Source: Bacteroidales bacterium
Lineage (GTDB): Bacteria; Bacteroidota; Bacteroidia; Bacteroidales; P3
Reading direction: 5' to 3'
Length of the DNA stretch: 64,000 nucleotides
Assembly (NCBI GenBank): GCA_017934545.1
Contig: JAGBJI010000012.1
Coordinates: 56,131 to 120,130, forward strand
The notes under the pieces were generated by a model that was not told the origin of the DNA, did no database searches, and worked only from the letters and a program-made list of their open reading frames with translations. The position numbers and the translations under genes were made by a program. This document shows, piece by piece, positions 16,415 to 25,909 of the stretch. How positions within the stretch are numbered: the first letter of the stretch is position 1; every line of letters begins with the position of its first letter.

Positions 16415-19400
16415 TTACGGTACAATGATTTCGTCTACCGACGAATCCTGCTCCTGCTGTTTTTGTTCGTTGGCCTGTTTTTCCAAAAGCTGCTTGTTTT
16501 CCAACGCATCGTACTTGTCTTGGGCCTCTTTGACTACTTGTTCGTTGTCGTAGTTGTCAATGATGCTCTTCAATGTCTGTTTGGCCTGAAAATCATTGCC
16601 CCGCTGTGCGAAAATATCAGCCCAAAGTATGAACGATTTAGCCAAATAGTACTCGTCGGTAGGATTTTTTGCGAACTGTTTGATGATTTTCTCGGACTCT
16701 TCCGTGTTTGAATCGTTGTATTCTATCAATGCCAACGTGTACATGCTCTCTGCGGCTATTTCCCCGTTGTCCGAAGACTTGGTTTTTTGCAGATAAACCT
16801 TGGCACTGTCCGTTTGACCGAGTGCAAGATAGGATTTGGCCGATATGTATTCGGCTTTGTCGTGCGTGTTTGCGGCCAATCCTTCGGTGTTAAGCAACGT
16901 TTGGGCGTAGCGTATGGCCGAATTGTAACTCTCGTTTTCGTAATACAACTCCGCCAATGCCGCTTCGGCCTTGATTTTGTTGGCCTGCGACGGCGTTATA
17001 GAGTCCAACCGCATGTAAAGATATATCGCTTGCTGGGCGTCATGCCGCTCATAATAGGACGCAGCCGTAAGAATGGCTTTCTCGGTGTATTGGGTTACGG
17101 GCTTGGTGGCTATCTTTGCGTAGTAAGAAACGGCACTTGCAGTGTCGCCCGTGTGCATTAAACAGTCTGCAAGGCAATATGTTGCACGGTCACTGTTGGT
17201 TGACGACGGGAATGCTTTGAGATATTTCTCAAAAGAGGCCGCTGCCTGTTGGTATTTGCCGTCCATGTATTGGTTTTCAGCCGTTTGGTAAAGCACACTC
17301 TGCTTTTCTTCGTCGCTGACCGACACATTGGACAGGGTTTTGACGTATGCAAAATATTCATCGGGCTGTCCTTTGTCCATATAAATGCTTTTTATCGTTG
17401 CAAGTGCGGCCTTTGCTTCCGAAGAATTAGGATATTTTCTGACCAAACCGTCCAATGTCTTCAACGCAGCATTGTTATCGCCCGACTGATACTGCAACAT
17501 ACCGATTTTTCCCAGGCTTTCTTTAACCTCAGCCGAATTCGGATACTCGTTAACCAAAGTTTTGTAAGCTTTAAGTGCCTCTTGGTTTTTATCAGCGGAC
17601 AGATAACAATTCGCCAACTCGTAAATCATGTTCGGTCTGTAGGTTGATGACGGGTACAAATCAACGGTTTGTCGCAAAGTAAGCGATTTTGCACTCTGGT
17701 TTCCGCCCGCTCCCTGTGCCATAGCCTTTTGATACGAAGCGTAATCGCAGTTATTCCGTTTTTCATTTATCACCATATCGTAATATTTCACCGCTTGGCT
17801 GTAATTACGCATCATATATTCACAATCGCCCAGACGCAATTTTGAATCGTTTACCATTGTCTGCGGCAGTTTAGCGTCAATTGATTTCAAATAATAGTTC
17901 TTTGCAAGGGAATATTTCTTCTGTTTGAAAAGGTTGTAAGCCATTGCGTAGTCGGCATTGGCCGCATAGGACGAGGTTTGGTACGACGGAGTGGAATAAA
18001 ACTTATTCAGACTGGCAATACTCTTGGTATATTCACCCGTTTGGTAGTAACTTTCCGCTTCCAAATAGTAAGCCGTTGCCGTCAAAGTGTTGTTCAAAGG
18101 GTATTTCAACGACTTTTCCAACGTTGCAATAGCCTGTTTGTATTGACCCGAATTATAAAGTTCTATGCTTCTGTTGACTGCTGTTTTTTGGTAAACGGCG
18201 TTCATCTGTTTGCTGCGGCCATCCATCTGTTCCATCAAGTCCAATGCGTCCTTGTAGTTGCGGGTTCGTTCGTACAACTGCACCAAATAATTCTGTGCTT
18301 CTTTCTTTTTCGGGCTTTTAGGGAACTTTTTGATGTAGGTTTGGAAGTTTTTGATGGCGTCGTTGTACGGTCCGGGGTCGTTAATGCACAATTTGGCGTA
18401 ATTAAACATGCTTTCCTCCTGAATGGTACGGTCAAAATTCATGTCACCAGCCGCTTTGTAACTGTTTTTCGCCGCCGTAGTGTCGCCGGCAATCAAATGG
18501 CAGTAGCCCAAGTAGTAAAGCGAGTTTTGACCCATAGTATCGTTCTCTTGTGACGACTTTTCAAAGAAAGGAACGGCCTGAATGTTTTCGCCCGTCTGCA
18601 TAAGACAGTAACCCATCAGGTAATTGTCCTCACGGTTCACCGCCTGATTGCTTTCAATGGACTTTTTGATGTAAGGCAACGCCTCTTTGTACAAGCCTTT
18701 CTTGTAATAAGCATCGCCGAGCATACGGTTCAACTCCGCAGCACGCTTGGAATTGACCGCCTTTTCGCTCAATTGCGGTGCCATTTCTATAAGTCGGTCG
18801 TACTGTCCGTCCAAATAATATATCTGACATATATAATAAGGTACTACGGATTTGAAATATTTGTCCTTTCTCAAGGCTTCAAACTCTTTAAGAGCCTGTT
18901 TGTATTTGCCTTTCTCGTAAAGAATGTGTGCATAGTAGTATTTGGCTGGTGAAGAATAGACGCTTTCGCTGTCTTTTACCTTTTCAAACGACGACAAAGC
19001 CCGCTCGTAACTGCCGTTAAGGAACAAACAATAGCCTATCTTGTAGTAATATTCCATGTATTCGCTTTTTCCCAACGCTTCGGCGCCTATTGTCTGATAG
19101 GTTTGCAACGCTTTGGCGTACTCACCCTTCTGTATATACCAATTGGCTATGTAAAAAACGGCTTTGGTTGTCCGTTCGCTTGCGGCAAACAAGGTTATGT
19201 ATTCGTTGAACAACTCCTCAACGTCGTCATTCATCAGATAATACGCACACATGGCACGGTTGAAATACAAACCGTTCAGTTTGTCGCCCGCATTGTCCTG
19301 CGTATACTTGTCAGGGGCTATTGTCTGATAATTTTTTATCAACAAAGAGTAGTCATTGAACGCATCGGAATAATTTTTTTCCGCAAATTTCTCCTCCGCC

Positions 19401-19519
19401 GTCTTGTACAGGGCGTTGAACTGTTGTGTGGTAAGGGTGTTCTGTGCATTCAGGTTGTTAAAAAATAACATCATGGCAATACCTGCCGCAATTCCCGTTT
19501 TTATTATGTTGGCTTTCAT
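16415..19519 (-). CDS. Large exported tetratricopeptide-repeat protein
   Basis: 1034 residues, with an N-terminal signal peptide (hydrophobic GIAAGIAMMLFFNN, then NAQ) followed by about 25 TPR units running nearly the whole length (for example KYYYAHILYEKGKYKQALKE, YYLEAESYYQTGEYTKSIAS, ESLGKIGMLQYQSGDNNAA). It ends in a Gln/Lys-rich coiled coil (KQLLEKQANEQKQQEQ) and the tail SSVDEIIVP. TPR solenoids bind other proteins; in Bacteroidota such long periplasmic forms are often assigned to envelope assembly, but no partner can be named here. It is monocistronic with its own terminator; rarA is 136 bp upstream on the same strand. Confidence 0.88.
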   Translation of the reverse strand: MKANIIKTGIAAGIAMMLFFNNLNAQNTLTTQQFNALYKTAEEKFAEKNYSDAFNDYSLLIKNYQTIAPDKYTQDNAGDKLNGLYFNRAMCAYYLMNDDVEELFNEYITLFAASERTTKAVFYIANWYIQKGEYAKALQTYQTIGAEALGKSEYMEYYYKIGYCLFLNGSYERALSSFEKVKDSESVYSSPAKYYYAHILYEKGKYKQALKEFEALRKDKYFKSVVPYYICQIYYLDGQYDRLIEMAPQLSEKAVNSKRAAELNRMLGDAYYKKGLYKEALPYIKKSIESNQAVNREDNYLMGYCLMQTGENIQAVPFFEKSSQENDTMGQNSLYYLGYCHLIAGDTTAAKNSYKAAGDMNFDRTIQEESMFNYAKLCINDPGPYNDAIKNFQTYIKKFPKSPKKKEAQNYLVQLYERTRNYKDALDLMEQMDGRSKQMNAVYQKTAVNRSIELYNSGQYKQAIATLEKSLKYPLNNTLTATAYYLEAESYYQTGEYTKSIASLNKFYSTPSYQTSSYAANADYAMAYNLFKQKKYSLAKNYYLKSIDAKLPQTMVNDSKLRLGDCEYMMRNYSQAVKYYDMVINEKRNNCDYASYQKAMAQGAGGNQSAKSLTLRQTVDLYPSSTYRPNMIYELANCYLSADKNQEALKAYKTLVNEYPNSAEVKESLGKIGMLQYQSGDNNAALKTLDGLVRKYPNSSEAKAALATIKSIYMDKGQPDEYFAYVKTLSNVSVSDEEKQSVLYQTAENQYMDGKYQQAAASFEKYLKAFPSSTNSDRATYCLADCLMHTGDTASAVSYYAKIATKPVTQYTEKAILTAASYYERHDAQQAIYLYMRLDSITPSQANKIKAEAALAELYYENESYNSAIRYAQTLLNTEGLAANTHDKAEYISAKSYLALGQTDSAKVYLQKTKSSDNGEIAAESMYTLALIEYNDSNTEESEKIIKQFAKNPTDEYYLAKSFILWADIFAQRGNDFQAKQTLKSIIDNYDNEQVVKEAQDKYDALENKQLLEKQANEQKQQEQDSSVDEIIVP

Positions 19520-19655
19520 CTTTGAATTGTAAATTTAAAACTTTTTTACGCCGTCAGTTCATCATAAAAGCATGCGTACAACGGTGTATTTCACTATGTA
19601 ATCTGCGAAATTAATATAAATAATTTATTTTCCGCCCTTAATTGCGGAATTATGT

Positions 19656-20933
19656 TCAATAATTGTAAACGCCGTTCCACTTTTGACGCAAATCATTGCG
19701 TATGTCGTTCTCTTTTTTGTTGTCACCGGGCGAATAAAACACCGTACCCTGCAACTCATCGGGCAGAAATTGCTGCTGGACAAAGTTGCCTTGGTAGTCG
19801 TGGGCGTACTTATAATTATCTCCGTAGCCCAATTGTTTCATCAATTTGGTCGGTGCATTGCGTATATGGAGCGGAACGGACAGACTGCCGCTGCGTTTTA
19901 TTTCGGCAAGTGCCGAATCTATTGCCATGTATGAGGCGTTTGACTTTTTGCTTACCGCTAAATATATTGCCGTTTGCGAAAGTATTATGCGGCATTCTGG
20001 GTAACCTATCTTGTTAACTGCATCAAAGCATGCGTTTGCCAACAACAAAGCATTGGGATTGGCGTTGCCTATGTCTTCGCTTGCCAATATAAGCATACGG
20101 CGGGCAATAAACAAAGGGTCTTCGCCGCTGTCAATCATTCTTGCCAACCAATACACCGCTGCATTGGGGTCTGAACCACGCAAACTTTTGATAAACGCCG
20201 ATATTATGTCGTAATAGTTCTCCCCTTTTTTGTCATATACGGCAAGGTTTTGCTGAATAATCTCACTGACCAAATCATTGGTCAAATCTATAACCCGTGT
20301 TTCATCCGAAGATGAGCCTGTAAACTGCGAGCAAACCACTTCAAAAGCGTTCAGAAGTTTGCGTGCATCGCCCGAACTCACCCTTAACAACGCTTCGGTT
20401 TGTTTTATATTGATTTTAATGTTCTCGTTTTGTTCAACATAACGCTTGGCTTTGTCAACCAAAAGCAACAAATCGTCCTTGTCCAAATGTTTCAAAACAT
20501 ACACTTGGCAACGGCTTAACAAGGGACTAATGACTTCAAACGACGGATTCTCCGTTGTCGCTCCTATCAAGGTGACTATTCCCTTTTCCACCGCACCCAA
20601 AAGCGAGTCTTGCTGCGATTTTGAGAAACGGTGTATCTCGTCAATGAACAATATACAGTTGCCGCCGTGGCGTTTGGCCTTGTCCACCACGTCCCTTACA
20701 TCTTTAACGCCCGAATTTATGGCACTCAACGAATAGAACGGTATCAGTAAGGTGTTGGCAATGATATTGGCAAGCGTAGTCTTGCCCACACCGGGAGGCC
20801 CCCACAATATCATGGACGGTATCACTCCTTTGTCAATTGCATTTCTTAATATTGCACCTTTGCTTACAAGATGTTTCTGACCTATATAATCTTCCAACGA
20901 TTGCGGACGCAATATTTCTGCCAACGGTTTCAT
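19656..20933 (-). CDS. rarA: Replication-associated recombination ATPase RarA (MgsA)
   Basis: 425 residues, typical for RarA. AAA+ clamp-loader-like core: Walker A GPPGVGKTT (residues ~44-52), Walker B CILFIDEIH, sensor 1 GATTENPS, arginine finger LLSRCQV, then the C-terminal tetramerisation domain with RSLRGSDPNAAVYWLARMI and GNANPNALLLA. RarA acts at stalled replication forks, near the replisome and SSB. A -7 box with TTG at 18 bp spacing (20969-20997, minus) provides a promoter about 35 bp upstream. The neighbours are not functionally related. Confidence 0.96.
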   Translation of the reverse strand: MKPLAEILRPQSLEDYIGQKHLVSKGAILRNAIDKGVIPSMILWGPPGVGKTTLANIIANTLLIPFYSLSAINSGVKDVRDVVDKAKRHGGNCILFIDEIHRFSKSQQDSLLGAVEKGIVTLIGATTENPSFEVISPLLSRCQVYVLKHLDKDDLLLLVDKAKRYVEQNENIKINIKQTEALLRVSSGDARKLLNAFEVVCSQFTGSSSDETRVIDLTNDLVSEIIQQNLAVYDKKGENYYDIISAFIKSLRGSDPNAAVYWLARMIDSGEDPLFIARRMLILASEDIGNANPNALLLANACFDAVNKIGYPECRIILSQTAIYLAVSKKSNASYMAIDSALAEIKRSGSLSVPLHIRNAPTKLMKQLGYGDNYKYAHDYQGNFVQQQFLPDELQGTVFYSPGDNKKENDIRNDLRQKWNGVYNY

Positions 20934-21130
20934 ATATTGTCTTTTTTGAAGTTATGTTTTTACGACGGCAAAGTTACGAAAAACGAGCGAAATGCAAAAG
21001 GAAAGCTTGCTTTTCTTTTCATTTCCGAGTGTAAAGTAAACTTCGGCGAAGCCAAAGTTTACAAAAATAATACGATATATAACTTTTGCACCGCCCTTTG
21101 TCACAAAAGTTCCGCCTTTTGCGTTTTAAT

Positions 21131-21243
21131 TTCCGCCCCTTGCGAAAGTAATTGCAAAAAAATGTGATTTTTTCACCCAAAAAACCTATTTTTTTGAGGC
21201 AAAAAATGTGGTTTTTCCCGAATTGTTTCCGCAAGGGGCAGAA
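21131..21243. repeat. ~105-bp palindrome with three 22-bp modules (locus I)
   Basis: The arm CCCCTTGCGAAAGTAATT starts at 21136 and the partner arm TTTCCGCAAGGGG ends at 21238. Between them stand modules with cores TGTGAT (21163), CCTATT (21185) and TGTGGT (21207), 22 bp apart; the axis is near 21187. It is one of four copies in this window (also 49858, 53706, 60840). Located between rluA-like and rarA on the minus strand. Confidence 0.9.
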
Positions 21244-21282
21244 ACAAAATCAGAAAGGGCGTATGTATAATGCGAAAAGGCT

Positions 21283-21984
21283 TTATTTGACCGTGCTTTC
21301 AAAGTATTGCCACAGGCTTTCCTGCGGGCAGGGTGCCACAATGGTAAGTTTTTCTTTGCTTACGGGGTGGACAAATTCCAATTTGCGTGCGTGCAGCGAT
21401 ATGGAAGCAATCTTGTTGCTGCGTCCGTAACCGTATTTCAAGTCCCCCTTGATGGGACAACCTATTGACGCCAACTGCAATCTTATCTGGTGATGGCGAC
21501 CCGTAGCAAGATTAATCTCCAAAAGATTGTAATAATCGCTGCGTGCTATAAGTTTGTAACTCAACTCCGCATATTGCCCGTTGTTAACATCCTTGGTTAT
21601 ATACGATTTGTTGTTGTTCTCGTTACGCATCATATAGTTTTTCAGCACGTCTTCGTCCTTGGGCGGACGGTTGCGGGTTATAGCCCAATAAGTCTTGGTT
21701 ATCTCGTGTTTTTTTATCATTTCGTTCAACCGCGTCAACGCTTTGGACGTTTTGGCAAAGATTACCGCACCGCTTACAGGACGGTCTAACCTGTGGACAA
21801 CGCCTATAAAAACATTGCCCGGCTTATTGTATTTCGTCTTCAGGTAATGTTTTACCGTTTCGTCCAGACTTTCATCGCCCGTTTTGTCGCCGTGAACTAT
21901 TTGCGAGGATTTTTTGTTGATAACAATTATATGATTGTCTTCGTAAAGAATTTGATTTTCCGTTTCAAGTATGCTTTCCGACAT
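21283..21984 (-). CDS. RNA pseudouridine synthase, RluA family
   Basis: 233 residues, a short RluA-type enzyme without an S4 domain. The N-terminal ILYEDNHIIVINKKSSQIV is the family entry motif, and VHRLDRPVSGAVIFAKTS carries the catalytic Asp of the HRLD motif; GRHHQIRLQLASIGCPIKGD is the third conserved block. It converts specific uridines in rRNA or tRNA to pseudouridine; the target position is not predictable (RluA, RluC and RluD share these motifs). Divergent from folC with 222 bp between. The palindromic element at 21131-21243 lies right behind the stop. Confidence 0.93.
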   Translation of the reverse strand: MSESILETENQILYEDNHIIVINKKSSQIVHGDKTGDESLDETVKHYLKTKYNKPGNVFIGVVHRLDRPVSGAVIFAKTSKALTRLNEMIKKHEITKTYWAITRNRPPKDEDVLKNYMMRNENNNKSYITKDVNNGQYAELSYKLIARSDYYNLLEINLATGRHHQIRLQLASIGCPIKGDLKYGYGRSNKIASISLHARKLEFVHPVSKEKLTIVAPCPQESLWQYFESTVK

Positions 21985-22164
21985 ATAGGTTGTATATTTA
22001 AAAGAGTTGGTTTGTTGTTCTTTGGCTGCAAAATTAATAAAATATCTTTTACCATCTAATATTCAGAGCCGTTTATTTAGTTTTTAAGCATTGATTGTTC
22101 ATAACCGACAGAACGCACCAAGCACTTTCAACGATTTTAGTCCGTGTATTTTATAAATAAATTG

Positions 22165-22172
22165 TAATTTTG
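22165..22172 (+). promoter_or_regulatory. -7 box of the folC operon
   Basis: TAATTTTG followed by C matches TAnnTTTG and lies 35 bp before the folC ATG. There is no clear TTG at -33. Confidence 0.5.
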
Positions 22173-22206
22173 CAAAAACGTTTTTTACTTTAACCCTTTA
22201 CAGACT

Positions 22207-23499
22207 ATGAACTATCAACAGGCAACTGAGTTTCTGTTTTCACAACTTCCTGTTTTTCACCGTCAGGGAGCGGCGGCATACAAGGCGGATTTGACTTCAA
22301 CGCTGCGTATTATGGAAGCCGTCGGCAATCCGCAGAATACATTCCAATCCGTTCACGTTGCAGGCACCAACGGCAAGGGTTCGTCCTCGCACATGCTTGC
22401 TTCAATACTGTATGAACACAAAATGAAAACGGGACTGCATACCTCTCCCCATCTGAAAGACTTGAGGGAAAGAATAGTTGTCAATTCACGCATGTGCAGC
22501 AAGAACTACGTGATTTCTTTTCTGAAAAAATACCGCCAGCCCATACAACAAATACAGCCGTCGTTCTTCGAACTGATGGTAGCCATGGCTTTTTCGTATT
22601 TTAAAAAGAATGCAGACATCGCAGTTGTGGAAACAGGCATGGGAGGCAGGCTTGACTCAACCAATATACTGCTTCCGTTGGTTTCGTTGATAACCAATAT
22701 ATCGTTCGACCACACACAGTTTTTGGGAAGTACGCTTAAAGAAATTGCAGGTGAGAAAGCGGGGATAATCAAAGCAAATACTCCCGTTGTCATATCACAA
22801 ACGCAACCCGAATGTGCGGAAGTTTTCATCAACAAAGCCCGTCAGATGAACGCTCCGATATATTTTGCGGACAGTATTTACAGCATTCACTCCGACACTC
22901 TTACTGCCGAAGGGTACAGAGTAATGGACATCTACCGCAAAGGCGAGCCTTTTATAACCAATCTCAAGTGTCCGCTTTGCGGAGAATATCAAAAGAAAAA
23001 CATCTTGGGCGTTTTGCAGACCGTGGAAGTACTTAACCGTCACTGCAATTTAAATATAACCAAAGCGGAAACAGCTAACGGCATTGCCAACCTGCAATCC
23101 TCCTTTCCGCTTTTAGGACGCTGGCAGACGCTTTGCCTCAATCCGCTAACCATTTGCGATACGGGTCACAACGAAGACGGATTGAAGCAAGTGCTTTCGC
23201 AGTTAAATGCCGTCAAAACCAAACCCCTGCACTTTGTGTTCGGCGTTGTCAACGACAAAGAGGTAGAAAAAGAAATACAAATGCTGCCGCAGGACGCTGT
23301 GTACTATCTTTGCAAAGCCGATATCCCAAGAGGATTGGACGTAAACATACTTGCCTCCATGTTCAAGGCACATAACATCAAGCACAAAATATTTCCTTCA
23401 GTCAAAGATGCACTGAAAAACGCACAGAAAGACGCATTGATTTCAAAAGGAATGGTTTTCGTTGGCGGCAGTACGTATACCGTAGCCGAAATTGTATAA
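22207..23499 (+). CDS. folC: Folylpolyglutamate synthase / dihydrofolate synthase
   Basis: 430 residues of the Mur ligase superfamily. The P-loop GTNGKGSSSHMLASIL, the folate-specific HTSPHLKDLRERI, VVETGMGGRLDSTN, and FDHTQFLGSTLKEIAGEKAGIIK are all in place; the C-terminal domain has CDTGHNEDGLKQ. FolC adds glutamate to dihydropteroate and then further glutamates to folates, retaining them in the cell. A -7 box precedes it. It is followed after 23 bp by a lipoprotein gene on the same strand, so a three-gene operon is likely. Confidence 0.96.
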   Translation: MNYQQATEFLFSQLPVFHRQGAAAYKADLTSTLRIMEAVGNPQNTFQSVHVAGTNGKGSSSHMLASILYEHKMKTGLHTSPHLKDLRERIVVNSRMCSKNYVISFLKKYRQPIQQIQPSFFELMVAMAFSYFKKNADIAVVETGMGGRLDSTNILLPLVSLITNISFDHTQFLGSTLKEIAGEKAGIIKANTPVVISQTQPECAEVFINKARQMNAPIYFADSIYSIHSDTLTAEGYRVMDIYRKGEPFITNLKCPLCGEYQKKNILGVLQTVEVLNRHCNLNITKAETANGIANLQSSFPLLGRWQTLCLNPLTICDTGHNEDGLKQVLSQLNAVKTKPLHFVFGVVNDKEVEKEIQMLPQDAVYYLCKADIPRGLDVNILASMFKAHNIKHKIFPSVKDALKNAQKDALISKGMVFVGGSTYTVAEIV

Positions 23500-23522
23500 C
23501 AAAAATTAAACAAAAATAAAAT

Positions 23523-24020
23523 ATGAAACATTCAATCATCATTTCAATTGCCGCTGCAATAGTATTGACAGCCGCAGGGTGTGCATGCAACAAAACAAAA
23601 AACAATACCGCAAAGACGGATTTACAACCTTCGTCCGTAATTGAAGCAACGGTTGCAAGAAATTACTTTGTCAACAACACATTTTCAGATTCGGAAGACA
23701 AAGAAGAATACATCATCACCACAAAGCAAGAATTCAACACCGTATTTTCACCTGCCGCTTTCATGGGAAAAGACGGTGAGGTTACGGAAATAGATTTCAA
23801 AAAACAGTTTGCACTTTGTGTTGTTTTAAACGCAACGGATATTCACAAAGATTTGCAATTGATTGAAGTGAAAAGCGACAACGACGGCGGCATTGTATGT
23901 AATTACCGTCTTGTAATGGGAAGAAAACAAAGCTATATGTCACGTCCGTGCCTTATAGTCGTGCTTGACCGCAAATACATTGACAAACAAATATCTTTCC
24001 ATAGGGTATTCGTACGGTGA
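23523..24020 (+). CDS. Lipoprotein of unknown function
   Basis: 165 residues. The N-terminus has a type II signal sequence ending in the lipobox LTAAGC, so the mature protein should be lipid-anchored at Cys20. The body (~residues 45-165) alternates beta strands, with IITTKQEFNTVFSPAAFMG and KQFALCVVLNATDI. I do not recognise the family. Its stop overlaps the start of the next gene (GTGA), which indicates translational coupling. Confidence 0.75.
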   Translation: MKHSIIISIAAAIVLTAAGCACNKTKNNTAKTDLQPSSVIEATVARNYFVNNTFSDSEDKEEYIITTKQEFNTVFSPAAFMGKDGEVTEIDFKKQFALCVVLNATDIHKDLQLIEVKSDNDGGIVCNYRLVMGRKQSYMSRPCLIVVLDRKYIDKQISFHRVFVR

Positions 24021-24286
24021 GATACGTCTTTGTTTACCTGATTGCGATAAATATTTTTGCGTTTTGCCTCTATGCCGTTGACAAACGCAGGGCTGTTAAA
24101 GGCAAACGCAGGATAAAAGAATTGCATCTTATGTTTTCCGCCCTCATCGGCGGAAGTATCGGAGCATTGTCTGCAATGCAACTGTGCAGACATAAAACCA
24201 AACATTTGAAATTCACAATCGGCGTACCGCTGATATTGTTGTGCCAAATTATTGCAGTACTTTATCTGCTTTATCACGCACAATAG
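24017..24286 (+). CDS. DUF1294 small membrane protein
   Basis: 89 residues with two or three hydrophobic helices. The family motif YAVDKRRAVKGKRRIKE is followed by the central GGSIGALSAMQLCRHKTKHLKF, typical of DUF1294. Function is unknown; the protein sits in the inner membrane. It starts with GTG overlapping the preceding stop codon by four bases and converges on the TrmH-family gene 31 bp away. Confidence 0.85.
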   Translation: MRYVFVYLIAINIFAFCLYAVDKRRAVKGKRRIKELHLMFSALIGGSIGALSAMQLCRHKTKHLKFTIGVPLILLCQIIAVLYLLYHAQ

Positions 24287-24317
24287 TGCCGAAGAATGCT
24301 TACCTTGAAAAAAAGTT

Positions 24318-25070
24318 TTAATATCTCCTGCGGCGGAATTCCGAAAGAACTACCGCACAGGCTATTGATGCGTTGAGCGATTCCACGTCCTTGGTCTGCG
24401 AAAACGAAGGTACGGTCACGGGATTGTTAACGTAAGCCATTGCCTGCTTGCTTATCCCGTGCGATTCGCTGCCTATGATGATTATACCGTCGTTTGAAAG
24501 GGAGTGGGTGTAGATGTTTTCCCCGCCGTTTAACACCGTACCGTAAATGTTTAAGTTTTTATTTTTGCAAAGAAACTCTTCAATGCCGGCATACACGATA
24601 TTAGTGTGAAAAACCGCCCCCATGGTTGATTGCACTGTCTTTGGGTTGTAACAATCCACAGTATCGCTGCTGCAGACTATGTTTTTAACGCCGAACCACG
24701 ACGCAAGGCGTATGATTGTTCCCAAATTGCCGGGATTGTTTATTGAATCCAACACCAAAACCAAATCCTTTGCAGCATCAAAATCCGAAGGCGTTTTTTG
24801 CTTTACTACTGCCAAGACACCGTCAGGCGTAGACAACGAACTCATGCGGCTCAATTCTTTGCTGCTTACTACTGTCATCGCAACATTATGCCGTTTATCC
24901 GCAAAAGAATCCGCCCATGAACTTTCAGCATATATACCTACAATTTCGGAATCGCTTTTCAACAACTCCAAAACCATCTTCCGACCCTCCACAACATACA
25001 ATCCGCTTTCCTGTCTGTATTTTTTGTGTTGCAAAGCCGTGATTTGTTTCAATTGATTGCTGCTTAACAT
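24318..25070 (-). CDS. TrmH/SpoU-family RNA 2'-O-methyltransferase
   Basis: 250 residues with an N-terminal substrate-binding domain (residues 1-95, starting with SSNQLKQITALQHKKYRQES) and a C-terminal SPOUT knot: motif 1 NPGNLGTIIRLASWFG, motif 2 IIGSESHGIS, motif 3 VPSFSQTKDVESLNASIA. It methylates ribose in rRNA or tRNA with SAM; this arrangement resembles rRNA methylases of the RlmB/TsnR kind, but the target is unknown. It lies 87 bp after rplI on the same strand, beyond a terminator, so read-through from the ribosomal operon is possible. Confidence 0.92.
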   Translation of the reverse strand: MLSSNQLKQITALQHKKYRQESGLYVVEGRKMVLELLKSDSEIVGIYAESSWADSFADKRHNVAMTVVSSKELSRMSSLSTPDGVLAVVKQKTPSDFDAAKDLVLVLDSINNPGNLGTIIRLASWFGVKNIVCSSDTVDCYNPKTVQSTMGAVFHTNIVYAGIEEFLCKNKNLNIYGTVLNGGENIYTHSLSNDGIIIIGSESHGISKQAMAYVNNPVTVPSFSQTKDVESLNASIACAVVLSEFRRRRY

Positions 25071-25084
25071 AAAAAAGAACTTAT

Positions 25085-25118
25085 AAAAAGACAGGCTTCT
25101 AATAGAAAAGAAGCCTGT
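25085..25118 (-). terminator. Terminator of rpsF-rpsR-rplI
   Basis: ACAGGCTTCT (25091-25100) / AGAAGCCTGT (25109-25118), followed on the minus strand by C and five T. It lies 40 bp after rplI. Confidence 0.75.
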
Positions 25119-25157
25119 ACATAAATATTTGAAAACCTTAAAAATTTCCTTTGTTTA

Positions 25158-25610
25158 CTATTCAGCCACAACTTCGAAATCCAATTCAGCCTTTATGTCT
25201 TTGTAAACATTGACAACGGCTTTATATGTACCGATTTCTTTGATGGCATCGCCTTTGATTATGATTTTTCTGCGGTCTATATCCACATTGCCCTGTGCTT
25301 TTATAGCGTCAGCCAACTGTATGGTATTTACCGAACCGTATATCTTACCGTTTTCTCCTGCTTTGGTTGCAATCTTCAAACCTTTCATAGCCATAAGTTG
25401 TTCAGCCGTTGCAGTAGCATCTTTTCTTATTTTTTCTTCTTTAAATGCTCTTTGCTTAAGATTTTCAGCCAAAACTTTTTTTGCAGAAGCGGTTGCCATT
25501 ATAGCCAATCCCTGCGGGATAAGATAATTGTTTGCATAACCGTCTTTAACCTTTACTATCTCATCTTTGTAACCTACATGGGCTACATCTTGCTTCAATA
25601 TAATTTCCAT
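25158..25610 (-). CDS. rplI: Ribosomal protein bL9
   Basis: 150 residues; the N-terminal MEIILKQDVAHVGYKDEIVKVKDGYANNYLIPQ pattern (23S-binding domain), the long connecting helix, and the C-terminal domain with KAGENGKIYGSVNTIQLADAI are all diagnostic of L9. Third gene of rpsF-rpsR-rplI. AGGAGG lies 9 bases before the ATG, inside the 18-bp gap after rpsR; such Shine-Dalgarno sites are rare in this phylum. Confidence 0.98.
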   Translation of the reverse strand: MEIILKQDVAHVGYKDEIVKVKDGYANNYLIPQGLAIMATASAKKVLAENLKQRAFKEEKIRKDATATAEQLMAMKGLKIATKAGENGKIYGSVNTIQLADAIKAQGNVDIDRRKIIIKGDAIKEIGTYKAVVNVYKDIKAELDFEVVAE

Positions 25611-25628
25611 AGTTAAGTTCCTCCTTTT

Positions 25629-25895
25629 TTATTTCAACAAGTCAGCTACATAAGGCATAAGGGCAAGATGTCTTGCACGTTTTATTGCCTGTGCAACCTT
25701 TTTCTGATATTTATTAGATGTACCCGTAATTCTTCTCGGCAATATTTTACCCTGTTCGTTTACAAACTTAAGAAGGAACTCAGCATCTTTGTAATCAATA
25801 TATTTTATTCCGCTTTTTTTGAAACGGCAATATTTCTTTCTCTGTGTTTCAACCTTTATCGGTGTAAGGTATTTTATTTCAGTATCGTTTGACAT
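25629..25895 (-). CDS. rpsR: Ribosomal protein bS18
   Basis: 88 residues; [19 protein letters not shown] and the basic [32 protein letters not shown] block are the S18 signature. It forms part of the 30S platform with bS6, its operon partner. The ATG is preceded by AGGAGGTGAT (25899-25908 on plus), a ten-base complement of the 16S rRNA 3' end with ideal spacing, directly after the rpsF stop. In Bacteroidota bS6, bS18 and bS21 are reported to hide the anti-Shine-Dalgarno, so this site may serve autoregulation. Confidence 0.98.
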   Translation of the reverse strand: MSNDTEIKYLTPIKVETQRKKYCRFKKSGIKYIDYKDAEFLLKFVNEQGKILPRRITGTSNKYQKKVAQAIKRARHLALMPYVADLLK

Positions 25896-25898
25896 TGT

Positions 25899-25908
25899 AT
25901 CACCTCCT
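25899..25908 (-). promoter_or_regulatory. Extended Shine-Dalgarno of rpsR
   Basis: AGGAGGTGAT on the minus strand is fully complementary to the usual 16S 3' tail (ATCACCTCCT). Seven bases separate AGGAGG from the ATG at 25895. Confidence 0.85.
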
Positions 25909-25909
25909 G

